From contig NZ_CP083692.1 in assembly GCF_020096995.1 (NCBI RefSeq), positions 682,001 through 746,000 of the forward strand: DNA of 64,000 nt. Direction: 5' to 3'. The stretch's first letter is position 1. Each line of letters starts with the position of its first letter. Positions 53,787-62,162 of this stretch are shown piece after piece. The DNA is from Leucobacter sp. Psy1 (GTDB taxonomy: Bacteria > Actinomycetota > Actinomycetes > Actinomycetales > Microbacteriaceae). The notes under the pieces are model-generated. The model was not told the origin of the DNA. It made no database searches and saw only the letters and a program-made list of their open reading frames with translations. The position numbers and the translations under genes were made by a program.

Positions 53787-55442
53787 TCAGGCGGCGCGGT
53801 GGCTCTCCTCGCCGAGGACGAAGGTCTGCTGGACCTTGGCCTCGAGGAGTGCGCTCGGGTCGGCCGTGAGCGGATCGATGTCGAGCACGATGAAGTTGGC
53901 GTGGAGTCCGGCGCGGATGCGGCCGCTGGTCTGATCCATCTCACCCGCGTAGGCGCCGCCGGCGGTGAGGGCGGTCAAGGCCTCCTCCGCGGTAAACACC
54001 CGCTCCGGGTGGTAGGCGGGGAGCGACGGTGTGATCGCCGAGCCGCCGGTCAGGGCGATGAACAGATTGGGCAGTGCCTCGTGCGGCGCCGTCGGCGCAT
54101 CGGTTCCGAGCGTGATGGGCACACCCGCCTCCCGGAACTTCTGCCACGGGAAACCCTGCTCCTGGCGGTCGTCGCCGAGCATCGCCTTCCAGTTGGCGAG
54201 GACGGCTGGATCGCAGTGCACCGGCTGCATCGACGCAGTGACGCCGAGCTCTCCCATGCGCTCGATCGTGGCATCGGTGACCGATTCGAGGTGCTCGATG
54301 CGGTGCCGACGGGGGCGGAGCGCACCGACTCGGATGCAGTGCTCGATCGCGTCGAGAGCGATCTCGCTGGTCCGGTCGCCGATCGCGTGCATGGCGATCT
54401 GCAGGCCTGCGGCATCGGCAGCGGCGGCGACGGGCATGATGCGCTCCGCGCTCCAGATCGGGTCGCAGTTGCTGCCGTCGGCGTACGGTGCGCGCATGGT
54501 GGCGGTGCACGCGTCAATGACCCCGTCCATGATGAACTTCACCCCGGCGATGCGGAACCACCGGGAATCCTCGCTCGCGGCCAGGAGGTCGCGAAGGGCA
54601 GCGACGCGGGCGACGCCCGCGAGATCCTGCTCGGTGTCACCAGACGGCTCGAGGATCCAGTGCGCCGTGATCGGGAACGGCAGGCGTCCGTCCCGAGCGA
54701 TGAGGGCGCGGATCGCGTCGACGTCGGACTCGTTCAGCGCCATGTCGGTCGCACCCGTCACGCCTGACTCGAGGTAGGCGGCGAACGCGTTCTCGAGGAA
54801 CCCGACCTTGTCTTCTTGCGTCGTCGCGCGGCTCAGGAAGTCCCAGGCGAACTGCGTGCCAGCGGTCTCGTACAGCATGCCGGTGGCGTCGCCGTTCCCG
54901 TCGCGCGCGATCTCGCCGCCGATCGGGTTGGGAGTGTCGCGATCGATACCGAGCTCGGCGAGGCCCGCCGTGTTCGTCCACACCGAGTGGAGATCGTTCG
55001 CATCGAGGTAGACGGGGATATCGGGGAGCACTTCGTCGAGCATCGCCGCGGTCGGCCGCCCACCCTCGATGGCGTCGAACATCCAGCTGACGCCGAGCAC
55101 CCGGGGGGCATCGGGGTGCGAGCGTCGCCACTCGAGCAGACGCTCCTGGATCTCGGCGAGGGAACCGCAGTCGCGCAGCTGAGCCTTGCCGAGTGCTTCG
55201 CCGAACATGGTGAGGTGGGTGTGCGAGTCGATAATGCCGGGCGCCACGAACGCGCCGTCGAGATCGATCTCGGCAACGCCGTTGGTCGCGGGGTCTCCGG
55301 TCACGGCACCCACAGCGGCCCGGACATCGGAGAGGGAGCCGACGGCGGCGAAGAGACCGTCGGTGACAGCGAACGCTTCTGCGGGAGATGACCCGGTCTC
55401 GGCCGTGAACACGGTGCCGTTCCGGTAAATCGTGGTCGACAT
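53787..55442 (-). CDS. YtcJ-type amidohydrolase
   Basis: This is a 551-residue amidohydrolase of the YtcJ/exoenzyme-regulatory family, acting on an amide or cyclic substrate not identifiable here. The metal motif is APGIIDSHTHLTMFGEALGK, with later RIAGVKFIMDGVIDACTATM (lysine position), QIAMHAIGDRTSEIALDAIE, RRHRIEHLESVTD and TLGTDAPTAPHEALPNL. I start it at the ATG at 55442 (MSTTIYRNGT), with AGGAG about 11 nt upstream. It is divergent from cstA and convergent with birA. Confidence 0.88.
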   Translation of the reverse strand: MSTTIYRNGTVFTAETGSSPAEAFAVTDGLFAAVGSLSDVRAAVGAVTGDPATNGVAEIDLDGAFVAPGIIDSHTHLTMFGEALGKAQLRDCGSLAEIQERLLEWRRSHPDAPRVLGVSWMFDAIEGGRPTAAMLDEVLPDIPVYLDANDLHSVWTNTAGLAELGIDRDTPNPIGGEIARDGNGDATGMLYETAGTQFAWDFLSRATTQEDKVGFLENAFAAYLESGVTGATDMALNESDVDAIRALIARDGRLPFPITAHWILEPSGDTEQDLAGVARVAALRDLLAASEDSRWFRIAGVKFIMDGVIDACTATMRAPYADGSNCDPIWSAERIMPVAAAADAAGLQIAMHAIGDRTSEIALDAIEHCIRVGALRPRRHRIEHLESVTDATIERMGELGVTASMQPVHCDPAVLANWKAMLGDDRQEQGFPWQKFREAGVPITLGTDAPTAPHEALPNLFIALTGGSAITPSLPAYHPERVFTAEEALTALTAGGAYAGEMDQTSGRIRAGLHANFIVLDIDPLTADPSALLEAKVQQTFVLGEESHRAA

Positions 55443-55734
55443 CGGACTGGTATCTCCTTGGAGTGACTGCTGGGGAGCGGGTCTGTTCCTCAGCCGACCT
55501 CGTTTGGCAGCAGGTGCTGCTGAGCGATACACGACGTGGAGAAATGACCGAGATCAGAGTAGTACGAGTTTCACGAATCTGCGAACCGTCAGGTGCCCCT
55601 TGACGGCACGGTACCTGCGATCACAGATGGGTCTCGATGCTCCACATGGAGTTGCGCTCGATGAGAAAAGCACCGCTACCCTGGATGCAGCTGTCCGGCA
55701 CCTGCAACGACGCAGAAGCGAGAGGAACCACCGC
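55443..55734. promoter_or_regulatory. Divergent regulatory region between the amidohydrolase and cstA
   Basis: About 290 bp without a gene. The plus strand has a possible promoter for cstA: TTGCGC, a 19-bp spacer, then TACCCT ending near 55681, and a second TTGACG near 55598. A short GCAGCA/TGCTGC palindrome lies near 55509-55522. The cstA leader ends with AGAGGA at proper spacing. No CRP-like or other recognised operator was found. Confidence 0.35.
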
Positions 55735-57462
55735 ATGAGTCCTGTCATCTTGATGTTCATCGGACTCGCGATCTTCGCCCTGGGGTACTTCGTGTACTCG
55801 AAGTACCTGGCGCGGCGCGTGTACCAACTGGATGAGAAGTTCGTGACCCCATCGCACGAGTTGCGGGATGGCGTCGACTACGTTCCAACGAACAAGTTCA
55901 TCCTGTGGGGGCATCATTTCACCTCGGTAGCTGGTGCTGCCCCCATCGTCGGGCCGGCCATCGCGGTGATCTGGGGGTGGTTGCCTGCGTTCCTCTGGGT
56001 CACCATCGGCACGGTGTTCTTCGCCGGCATGCATGATTTCGGCGCACTTTGGGCATCAGTGCGCAACAAGGGGCGCTCGATCGGGGCGCTCTCGGGCCGA
56101 TACATCGGCAAACGCGGGGCGAACTTGTTCCTCGTGGTCATCTTCCTGCTCCTGCTGATGGTGATCGCGGCGTTTGCCGTCGTCATCAAGGACCTGCTCA
56201 TCAGCACACCGACTGCCGTGATTCCGACGTGGGGGGCCATCGTGGTCGCTTTGCTCGTCGGTGTCGCCGTCTATCGCATGCGCTGGCCCCTGATCCCCGT
56301 CACCATCGTGGGCGTGGTCGCGCTGTATTCGCTGATCGTGCTCGGTGACAGCGTTCCGGTCGTGCTGCCCGAATCGTTCCTCGGCATGAGCCCTGCGACG
56401 GTCTGGATCCTCGCTCTCTTCATCTACGGTGCGATCGCATCGCTGCTACCGGTGTGGGTACTGCTCCAGCCGCGCGACTACATCAACGGCGTGCAGCTGT
56501 TCGTGGGCCTCGCGCTGCTCTACGGTGCGGTCCTGGTAGGCGCGCTCTTCGCCGAGACGGAACACAATGTCGTAGCCCCGATGATCAACGACGCCGTCCC
56601 TGCAGGGACTCCGAGCCTGGTGCCGCTGCTGTTCGTCACGATCGCCTGCGGAGCGATCTCCGGCTTTCACGGTATGGTCTCCTCCGGCACCAGTTCGAAG
56701 CAGCTCGACCGGGAGACCGATGCCCGGTTCGTCGGTTACTTCGGTGCAGTGGGGGAGGGTCTCCTCTCCCTGGGGACGATCCTCGCGGTGATCGCCGGAT
56801 TCCGGACGGTGGCTGAGTGGGAAGCGGTCTACAGTGAGTTCGGCGCCGGCGGGGTCAACGCGTTCGTTCAGGGTGGCGGCATGCTCATGGAGGACGGCAT
56901 CGGTCTGCCTGCCTCGCTCAGCGCAACCGTGCTGGCCACGATGGCGGTGCTGTTCGCCGCAACCACGATGGATACCGGGATGCGTCTGCTGCGCTTCGTC
57001 GTCCAGGAGATCGGGGAGGCCGCGAGAGTCAGAATCACGAAGGTGCCCGCGACTCTGGTCGTTGTGGTCGTCGGTCTGGGACTGACGTTCTCCCAGGGGC
57101 TGGGGGGTGAGGGCGGTCTCAGGATCTGGCCGCTGTTCGGGACCACGAATCAGCTACTCGCCTCTCTGACGCTCTCGATCATTGCGGTCATCCTGATCAG
57201 AAAGCGCCGGAGCCCCTGGCCTGCGCTGGTGCCGTTGGTGTTCGTGTTTGTGATGTCGTTCTGGGCGGCGATCGATCAGCTCTCGGGGTTCGCAGATCCG
57301 GAGAATGCGGACTGGCTGCTCTTCGGCCTCGACGTCGTGATCATCGTGGCGAGCATCTGGGTCGCCGTCGAAGCGATCATCGCGATGCGGAGAGCGGTGA
57401 ACGATCCCCCCGAGGCACTCGACGCCGATGCTCGGCTCGAAGCCGTGCGCGAAGAAGTCTGA
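55735..57462 (+). CDS. cstA: Carbon starvation protein CstA (pyruvate/peptide transporter family)
   Basis: This is a large membrane transporter of the CstA/BtsT family, 575 residues, with about 15 hydrophobic segments. In E. coli, members import pyruvate and have been linked to peptide uptake. Signatures are YVPTNKFILWGHHFTSVAGA, GPAIAVIWGWLPAFLWVTIG, FFAGMHDFGALWASVRNKGR, IACGAISGFHGMVSSGTSSK and LFGTTNQLLASLTL. This is the short form lacking the extended C-terminus. AGAGGA eight nt upstream supports the ATG at 55735. The stop shares a base with the next start (TGATG). Confidence 0.93.
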   Translation: MSPVILMFIGLAIFALGYFVYSKYLARRVYQLDEKFVTPSHELRDGVDYVPTNKFILWGHHFTSVAGAAPIVGPAIAVIWGWLPAFLWVTIGTVFFAGMHDFGALWASVRNKGRSIGALSGRYIGKRGANLFLVVIFLLLLMVIAAFAVVIKDLLISTPTAVIPTWGAIVVALLVGVAVYRMRWPLIPVTIVGVVALYSLIVLGDSVPVVLPESFLGMSPATVWILALFIYGAIASLLPVWVLLQPRDYINGVQLFVGLALLYGAVLVGALFAETEHNVVAPMINDAVPAGTPSLVPLLFVTIACGAISGFHGMVSSGTSSKQLDRETDARFVGYFGAVGEGLLSLGTILAVIAGFRTVAEWEAVYSEFGAGGVNAFVQGGGMLMEDGIGLPASLSATVLATMAVLFAATTMDTGMRLLRFVVQEIGEAARVRITKVPATLVVVVVGLGLTFSQGLGGEGGLRIWPLFGTTNQLLASLTLSIIAVILIRKRRSPWPALVPLVFVFVMSFWAAIDQLSGFADPENADWLLFGLDVVIIVASIWVAVEAIIAMRRAVNDPPEALDADARLEAVREEV

Positions 57463-57716
57463 TGGGGAGGTGGGCCGACTTCCGTAACGGTGTGTACGAA
57501 TACTATGCGGGCCCATACCGCAGTGCACTCGCTCGTGAGAAACGCACCGAGGACGACTATTTCACGCTGGTAGTGCTGGGTGAAGCGCTCGGCGTGCCGG
57601 ATCCGGCCGCCTACTACAGCGCCGAGTTCTTGCCGACGCTCTATCCGGAGTTCCACGCGTGGCACCGCCGAATGGGCATGCCGCAGTCACCGCTGGACAG
57701 TGTCTCGTGCTGCTGA
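57462..57716 (+). CDS. YbdD/YjiX-family (DUF466) small protein
   Basis: This 84-residue soluble protein of the DUF466 family nearly always accompanies CstA/BtsT transporters. Family features are YYAGPYRSALAREKRTEDDY, LVVLGEALGVPDPAAYYSAE and the FHAWHRRMGM segment. The extra C-terminal tail ends SVSCC with two cysteines. It is coupled to cstA (TGATG) and overlaps the following ATPase gene by 10 nt. In E. coli related proteins are needed for full transporter activity, but the mechanism is unknown. Confidence 0.9.
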   Translation: MGRWADFRNGVYEYYAGPYRSALAREKRTEDDYFTLVVLGEALGVPDPAAYYSAEFLPTLYPEFHAWHRRMGMPQSPLDSVSCC

Positions 57717-58684
57717 CCCCGACGGCCGGAAAGCGAGTCCTGTTCGTCGGCGGCAAGGGTGGCGTGGGGAAGACGACGGTCGCATCGGCAATCGCCGTCG
57801 CTCATGCAGGGGCGGGCTCACGCGTGCTCGTCGTCTCCACCGATCCGGCGCATAATCTGGGTCACCTCTGGGACCTCGCTGTCGCCGACAGTCCGACGCG
57901 TCTTCGGACGGAGCCCGGCGCTGGGTGGGTCGACGGGATGGAGATCGATCCCGCTGCGACGCTCGACCGCCACCTCGCGGCAGTCGAGAAGACGCTCAGA
58001 CGACTGCTTCCGGAGCGGATGCACGCCCAGGCCCGTGAGCACCTGCAGCTCGCTCGTGAGGCGCCGGGGAGCTTCGAAGCCGCGGTGCTCGAGCGGGTCG
58101 CTGAAGCGGTTGAGCTGGGCCTGAACGAGTACGATCTCGTGGTCTTCGATACTGCTCCCTCAGGGCATACGCTCCGTCTGCTCGCGCTCCCGGAGCGGCT
58201 GTCCGCCTGGACCGACCGGCTGCTGGCGAGTCGCGATCGATCGGAACGGTTCGCTTCGGCCATGCGCGGATTGGCGAGCGGCCGGGATCAGTCGACGGAA
58301 GACCCGGATGCCGAGCTCCGCAGGACGCTCATCCGGAGGCGCGAGCGGTTCTCTCGGATGCAGAGCGTCATCACTGATGCGGCGCTGACGGGGTTCGTGC
58401 TCGTCTTCACACCAGAGCGTCTGCCGGTCGCTGAAACGCTCGGCATCGCGGAATCGCTCGGGGAACTCTCCGTGCCGCTGCTGCTGCTGGTGGCTAATCG
58501 TCGATCTCCGATCGATGGCGGTGAGCTCCTGCGGGCGCGACATCTTCGCGAATCGGAACAGGTGCGGCGGGTGCGCGAGTCCCTCCCTGAAACTCCAGTA
58601 ATCGACCTCCCGTTGGCAGCCGAAGAAGTGGTCGGAGGGGATGTTCTCGCGGCATTCGCCGCTGGTAGGATCGTTGCGTCGTGA
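57707..58684 (+). CDS. ArsA/GET3-like P-loop ATPase
   Basis: This 325-residue cytoplasmic ATPase of the ArsA/Get3 (SIMIBI) class has a single domain. The deviant Walker A is [20 protein letters not shown], switch [17 protein letters not shown] and switch [21 protein letters not shown]; the A-loop region is near [11 protein letters not shown]. Arsenite-binding cysteines are absent. I use the GTG at 57707, but a GTG at 57659 is also open, and neither has a strong ribosome binding site. It follows cstA and the DUF466 gene, the place held in E. coli btsT-yjiX-yjiA by a G3E GTPase. Its stop codon lies inside the downstream riboswitch. Confidence 0.87.
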   Translation: MLLTPTAGKRVLFVGGKGGVGKTTVASAIAVAHAGAGSRVLVVSTDPAHNLGHLWDLAVADSPTRLRTEPGAGWVDGMEIDPAATLDRHLAAVEKTLRRLLPERMHAQAREHLQLAREAPGSFEAAVLERVAEAVELGLNEYDLVVFDTAPSGHTLRLLALPERLSAWTDRLLASRDRSERFASAMRGLASGRDQSTEDPDAELRRTLIRRRERFSRMQSVITDAALTGFVLVFTPERLPVAETLGIAESLGELSVPLLLLVANRRSPIDGGELLRARHLRESEQVRRVRESLPETPVIDLPLAAEEVVGGDVLAAFAAGRIVAS

Positions 58685-58748
58685 CTGGCGTGCAGATGGT
58701 TACCATCGGGAAGCGACAGCTGAATCTATGGCCGCTCGCCTGGGCCGC
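58676..58748 (+). ncRNA. ZTP riboswitch (pfl motif) controlling glyA-folD
   Basis: The aptamer senses ZTP (AICAR triphosphate), a signal of 10-formyl-tetrahydrofolate shortage. The 5' domain has GTCGTGACTGGCG (58678-58690), the hairpin GATGG/CCATC (58695-58707) and CGGGAAGCGAC (58707-58717), with P1 formed by GTCG and CGAC. The 3' domain has the conserved CCGCTCGCCTGGGC (58732-58745), whose loop forms the pseudoknot. These match the published pfl consensus from actinobacteria as I recall it. The downstream part (58749-58793) has GTGCG/CGCAC and GCAC/GTGC alternatives but no T-tract, so translational control is likelier than termination. Confidence 0.9.
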
Positions 58749-58793
58749 ACTGTCCCTTGTACCGTGCGCGTGCGCACTGAAATGGAGCAAGCA

Positions 58794-60077
58794 TTGTCTC
58801 ATCAGCCTGACTTTCTCACCGATCCGCTCGAGGTCGTCGACCCCGAGATCGCCCAGGTGCTGGCCGACGAACTCGGACGCCAGCGCGGCACCCTCGAGAT
58901 GATCGCGAGCGAGAACTTCGTTCCGCGCGCCGTTCTCGAGGCCCAGGGCTCGGTGCTCACGAACAAGTACGCCGAGGGTTACCCGGGTCGCCGCTACTAC
59001 GGCGGCTGCGAGTTCGTCGACGTGGCCGAGGAGCTGGCCCGCGAGCGGGCCAAGAGCCTGTTCGGTGCAGCGTTCGCGAATGTGCAGCCCCACTCCGGCG
59101 CTTCGGCGAACGCCGCCGTGCTCTCCGCGATCGCGGAGCCCGGTGACACGATTCTCGGTCTCGAACTCGCTCACGGCGGCCACCTCACGCACGGCATGCA
59201 CTTGAACTTCTCGGGCAAGCTCTACAACGTCGTCTCGTACGGCGTCGACCCTGAAACGATGCTCGTCGACATGGACGTGGTCCGCGAGAAGGCCAGGGAG
59301 CACCGCCCCAAGGTCATCATCGCCGGGTGGTCGGCGTACCCCAGGCAGCTCGACTTCGCCGCGTTCCGCGAGATCGCCGACGAGGTTGGCGCGACCCTGT
59401 GGGTCGACATGGCTCACTTCGCCGGCCTGGTCGCTGCCGGGCTGCACCCCAGCCCGGTGCCGCACGCGCACGTTGTCTCGTCGACGGTGCACAAGACCAT
59501 CGGCGGTCCGCGCTCCGGCTTCATCCTGTCGAACGACAAGGAGCTCGGCAAGAAGCTGAACTCCAACGTCTTCCCCGGCCAGCAGGGCGGCCCGCTCATG
59601 CACGTCATCGCCGCGAAGGCGACCGCGTTCAAGCTCGCCGCGAGCGACGCGTTCGCCGAGCGCCAGCAGCGCACCCTGTCGGGCGCTCGACTGCTCGCCG
59701 ACGCGCTGACGACGGACGCCTCGCGCGCCGCGGGCGTCGACGTGCTCACGGGCGGCACAGATGTGCACCTCGTGCTTGCCGATCTGCGCAACTCGCAGCT
59801 CGACGGCCAGCAGGCGGAGGATGCGCTCCACGCGGTCGGCATCACGGTGAACCGTAACTCGGTACCGTTCGATCCGCGCCCTCCGATGGTGACCAGCGGA
59901 CTCCGGATCGGCACGCCAGCGCTCGCCACCCGAGGCTTCGGCGATGCCGAGTTCGCCGAGGTATCGGAGATCATCGCGCAGGTGCTGCAGCAGACCGGCG
60001 ACACGGACGAGCAGCGCTCACGCGTCACCGCGCTCGCCGAGCGCTTCCCGCTGTACGCCGGCTTGGAAGAGTGGTAA
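58794..60077 (+). CDS. glyA: Serine hydroxymethyltransferase
   Basis: This PLP enzyme converts serine and tetrahydrofolate to glycine and methylene-tetrahydrofolate. It has 427 residues. I favour the TTG at 58794 ([10 protein letters not shown]), with GGAG six nt upstream; the ATG at 58782 is in frame. Motifs include [55 protein letters not shown]-like [20 protein letters not shown] and the Schiff-base lysine in [19 protein letters not shown]. It lies under the ZTP riboswitch and ahead of folD, so both folate one-carbon genes are controlled together. Confidence 0.95.
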   Translation: MSHQPDFLTDPLEVVDPEIAQVLADELGRQRGTLEMIASENFVPRAVLEAQGSVLTNKYAEGYPGRRYYGGCEFVDVAEELARERAKSLFGAAFANVQPHSGASANAAVLSAIAEPGDTILGLELAHGGHLTHGMHLNFSGKLYNVVSYGVDPETMLVDMDVVREKAREHRPKVIIAGWSAYPRQLDFAAFREIADEVGATLWVDMAHFAGLVAAGLHPSPVPHAHVVSSTVHKTIGGPRSGFILSNDKELGKKLNSNVFPGQQGGPLMHVIAAKATAFKLAASDAFAERQQRTLSGARLLADALTTDASRAAGVDVLTGGTDVHLVLADLRNSQLDGQQAEDALHAVGITVNRNSVPFDPRPPMVTSGLRIGTPALATRGFGDAEFAEVSEIIAQVLQQTGDTDEQRSRVTALAERFPLYAGLEEW

Positions 60078-60080
60078 CGG

Positions 60081-60962
60081 ATGAGTGCGCAGACGCTCGA
60101 CGGGAAGGCCGCTGCGGCTGAGATCAAGCAGGAGCTGACTGAACGGGTCGCTGCCCTCGCCGAGCGCGGCGTCGTGCCTGGACTCGCGACGGTGCTCGTC
60201 GGGGAAGATCCCGGCTCCCAGTGGTACGTGGCGGGCAAGCATCGCGACTGCGCCGAGGTCGGTATCGCATCGATCAAGCGCGAGTTGCCTGAGACCGTCA
60301 CCCAGGAGGAGCTCGAGACCGTCATCGACGAGCTCAACGAGAATCCGGAGTGCACGGGCTACATCGTGCAGCTGCCGCTGCCGAAGCACATCGACACGCA
60401 CCGGATCCTCGAGCGCGTCTCGCCCGACAAGGATGCCGACGGGCTGCACCCGATGAACCTCGGCAGGCTCGTACTCAACGCCAACTCCGAGATCTCCTCG
60501 CCGCTGCCGTGCACGCCTCGCGGCGTCATCGAGCTCGTGGAGCGGAACGGCCTGTCGTGGGCCGGGAAGCACGTCGTGGTGATCGGCCGCGGGGTGACGG
60601 TGGGGCGGCCGATGGGGCCGCTGCTCACCCGGCGCGAGTACAACGCGACGGTCACGCTCACCCACACCGGCACGCGCGATCTCGGGGCCGTGCTCCGCAC
60701 CGCCGACGTGATCGTCGGCGCTGCCGGCGTCGAAGGCATCGTGCAGGCCGAGCACGTGCAGCCCGGTGCCATCGTGCTCGACGTGGGGGTCTCGCGCAAG
60801 ACCGACCCGGAGACGGGGAAGAGCCGCGTCGTCGGTGACATCGACCCAGGTGTTGCCGAGGTCGCCGGGTGGATGTCGCCAAATCCTGGCGGCGTCGGGC
60901 CCATGACGCGCGCGCTGCTGCTCAAGAACGTCGTCGAGATGGCCGAGCGCGCGGCCGGCTGA
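60081..60962 (+). CDS. folD: Methylenetetrahydrofolate dehydrogenase/methenyltetrahydrofolate cyclohydrolase
   Basis: This bifunctional enzyme oxidises methylene-THF with NADP+ and hydrolyses methenyl-THF to 10-formyl-THF. It has 293 residues. Motifs are [20 protein letters not shown] (the catalytic lysine site is in YVAGKHRDC), [72 protein letters not shown] and [20 protein letters not shown]. The NADP loop has RGVTVGRP, where many homologues have RSxxVGxP. It starts three bases after the glyA stop. Confidence 0.96.
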   Translation: MSAQTLDGKAAAAEIKQELTERVAALAERGVVPGLATVLVGEDPGSQWYVAGKHRDCAEVGIASIKRELPETVTQEELETVIDELNENPECTGYIVQLPLPKHIDTHRILERVSPDKDADGLHPMNLGRLVLNANSEISSPLPCTPRGVIELVERNGLSWAGKHVVVIGRGVTVGRPMGPLLTRREYNATVTLTHTGTRDLGAVLRTADVIVGAAGVEGIVQAEHVQPGAIVLDVGVSRKTDPETGKSRVVGDIDPGVAEVAGWMSPNPGGVGPMTRALLLKNVVEMAERAAG

Positions 60963-60976
60963 GCGATCAGCCGGCC
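60953..60976. terminator. Perfect 10-bp hairpin with GNRA loop at the folD stop
   Basis: GGCCGGCTGA (ending in the folD TGA) pairs perfectly with TCAGCCGGCC around GCGA, a GNRA-type tetraloop. It lies between convergent folD and the DUF6907-like gene and can serve both directions. No T-tract follows. Confidence 0.7.
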
Positions 60977-60984
60977 GACGCAGG

Positions 60985-61344
60985 CTATTCCGCGCTCTGC
61001 AGGGCCTCTTGAGCTTCGGCCAGGAGGCCCTGCAGCGTCTGCACGACGCGGGAGAGACTCTCGGTGCTCACCTCAAGTTCGACGTCGCCGTCGATGCCGA
61101 GGTGCCACCACACGTGGCGATCACCATCGCGCTGCCACCTGCCGACGAGGAGCGACGCCTCGACGGCGTGATCGACCAACTCGTCGTCGACGATCGCCCG
61201 CTTGCGCATCACGATCGGAATCGGGGCCCCATCGTCGCGATGGGATCGATCCTCCGGGTGGTCGTGATCAGTGTGTACGACGCTGCACCACGGCGGGCAC
61301 AGCTGCTGCTGCCATTCTGCGGTCTCCAAGACACCCTCTCTCAT
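60985..61344 (-). CDS. DUF6907-like small protein
   Basis: This 119-residue soluble protein has CPPWCSVVHTDHDHPEDRSH near residues 16-35, a cysteine/histidine-rich motif (CPxWC followed by H residues) characteristic of the actinobacterial DUF6907 family, often found beside XRE regulators and in conjugative or integrative elements. The Cys/His set could bind zinc. The rest (HVWWHLGIDGDVELEVSTES) looks like a small beta-sheet domain with a C-terminal helix. It follows the two XRE genes on the same strand behind a possible TAGTGT promoter. The function is unknown. Confidence 0.72.
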   Translation of the reverse strand: MREGVLETAEWQQQLCPPWCSVVHTDHDHPEDRSHRDDGAPIPIVMRKRAIVDDELVDHAVEASLLVGRWQRDGDRHVWWHLGIDGDVELEVSTESLSRVVQTLQGLLAEAQEALQSAE

Positions 61345-61357
61345 CGGTTGGGGTGGC

Positions 61358-61374
61358 GTGGCACTGCCACACTA
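61358..61374 (-). promoter_or_regulatory. Candidate promoter with 13-bp palindrome ahead of the DUF6907-like gene
   Basis: On the minus strand TAGTGT (61369-61374) is followed immediately by a palindrome GTGGCA-G-TGCCAC (61358-61370) sitting where RNA polymerase would initiate, 14 bp before the ATG at 61344. This is a classical repressor position, and the XRE proteins encoded upstream are candidates. Confidence 0.45.
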
Positions 61375-61390
61375 TCTTGGAGGTCTGACA

Positions 61391-61669
61391 TCACCGTCCG
61401 CGGAGGTCGGGCCAGGGCTGGGGAAGCAGGCTGTCGAGTGTGACGTCGAGCTGCTGGGCGATGGCCATGAGATTGCGCAGCGTCGGGTTCGCCGGAGTGC
61501 CCGGGGCGGATTCGCCCTTCTCGAGCTTCTGATAGGTGTACCGGGTGATTCCCGCGGAGTAGGCGAGGCGCTCCTGGCTGAGACCGTGCTCGATGCGCAG
61601 GCGGTGCAATCGCGATCCGAGCTCTCGGGTGTAGGTGGTCCAGTCGGGGCTGGAGGGCTGCTGAGTCAC
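61391..61669 (-). CDS. XRE-family transcriptional regulator (copy 1)
   Basis: This 92-residue protein is almost entirely a Cro/CI helix-turn-helix domain: LGSRLHRLRIEHGLSQERLA, then the recognition helix ITRYTYQKLEKGESAPGTPA, and the end LDVTLDSLLPQPWPDLRGR. The GTG at 61669 has no ribosome binding site but has CATACT six nt upstream, suggesting a leaderless transcript. It is one of two tandem paralogues 412 bp apart. The conserved short C-terminus has no peptidase or ligand domain. Confidence 0.9.
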   Translation of the reverse strand: MTQQPSSPDWTTYTRELGSRLHRLRIEHGLSQERLAYSAGITRYTYQKLEKGESAPGTPANPTLRNLMAIAQQLDVTLDSLLPQPWPDLRGR

Positions 61670-61802
61670 CGGTCAAGTATGCCGAGGCTCGACGACCGAT
61701 GTGGCCTAACCCATGTGCTATTCGGCGAATCATTCATGCATCCTATACAAGTCATCTGATGCAAGAAGTTGACGCGCCGTGGGCTCAGGTTTCCGGGGTG
61801 GC

Positions 61803-62081
61803 CTAGTGGCCGCTCAGGTCTGGCCAGGGTTGAGGGAGCAGGGTGTCGAGCGTGACGTCGAGCTGCTGGGCGATGGCCATGAGGTTGCGCAGCGTCGGGT
61901 TTGCCGGAGTGCCCGGGGCGGATTCGCCTTTCTCGAGTTTCTGGTAGGTGTACCGGGTGATGCCGGCCGAGTAGGCGAGGCGCTCCTGGCTGAACCCGTG
62001 CTCGATGCGCAGTCGGTGCAGGCGGGCGCCCAGCGCCTGTGCGTAGCCCACCCAGTCCGGTGCGTCGCTGTCAGGTGTCAC
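61803..62081 (-). CDS. XRE-family transcriptional regulator (copy 2)
   Basis: This is a 92-residue paralogue of the downstream regulator. From LHRLRIEHGFSQERLAYSAG to QQLDVTLDTLLPQPWPDL the two proteins differ at only a few positions. I place the start at the GTG at 62081, aligned with copy 1 and with the same CATACT six nt upstream; the frame is open to 62141, which would add 20 residues. It is divergent from a near-consensus plus-strand promoter, the arrangement of a phage-type repressor. Confidence 0.88.
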   Translation of the reverse strand: MTPDSDAPDWVGYAQALGARLHRLRIEHGFSQERLAYSAGITRYTYQKLEKGESAPGTPANPTLRNLMAIAQQLDVTLDTLLPQPWPDLSGH

Positions 62082-62126
62082 TGCATCAGTATGCGGACCC
62101 TCGGTTCGTGCGGCGGCCTTTTCCAT

Positions 62127-62156
62127 TTGCCAATCGTCCAATCAGTAATGCATAAT
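62127..62156 (+). promoter_or_regulatory. Near-consensus plus-strand promoter divergent from XRE copy 2
   Basis: TTGCCA (62127-62132), an 18-bp spacer and CATAAT (62151-62156) make this the best -35/-10 pair I found in the window. ATGCAT (62148-62153) overlaps the -10 box and is conserved in the copy-1 upstream region, so it may be an XRE operator. The matching position in copy 1 has decayed to GTGCTA and CATCCT. Confidence 0.65.
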
Positions 62157-62162
62157 GTAAGT

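Larger units (their letters stand above)
61391..62153. repeat. Tandem duplication, 412-bp period, of an XRE gene and its promoter
   Basis: Coordinates 61391-61741 and 61803-62153 align ungapped at an offset of exactly 412. Stops, starts, CATACT hexamers (61676 and 62088) and ATGCAT sites (61736 and 62148) all correspond. The coding part is nearly identical with mainly synonymous changes; the upstream parts have drifted but still match at most positions. The intervening 61670-61802 holds the copy-1 promoter, plus a TGCATC/GATGCA inverted repeat (61737-61763). Confidence 0.88.
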
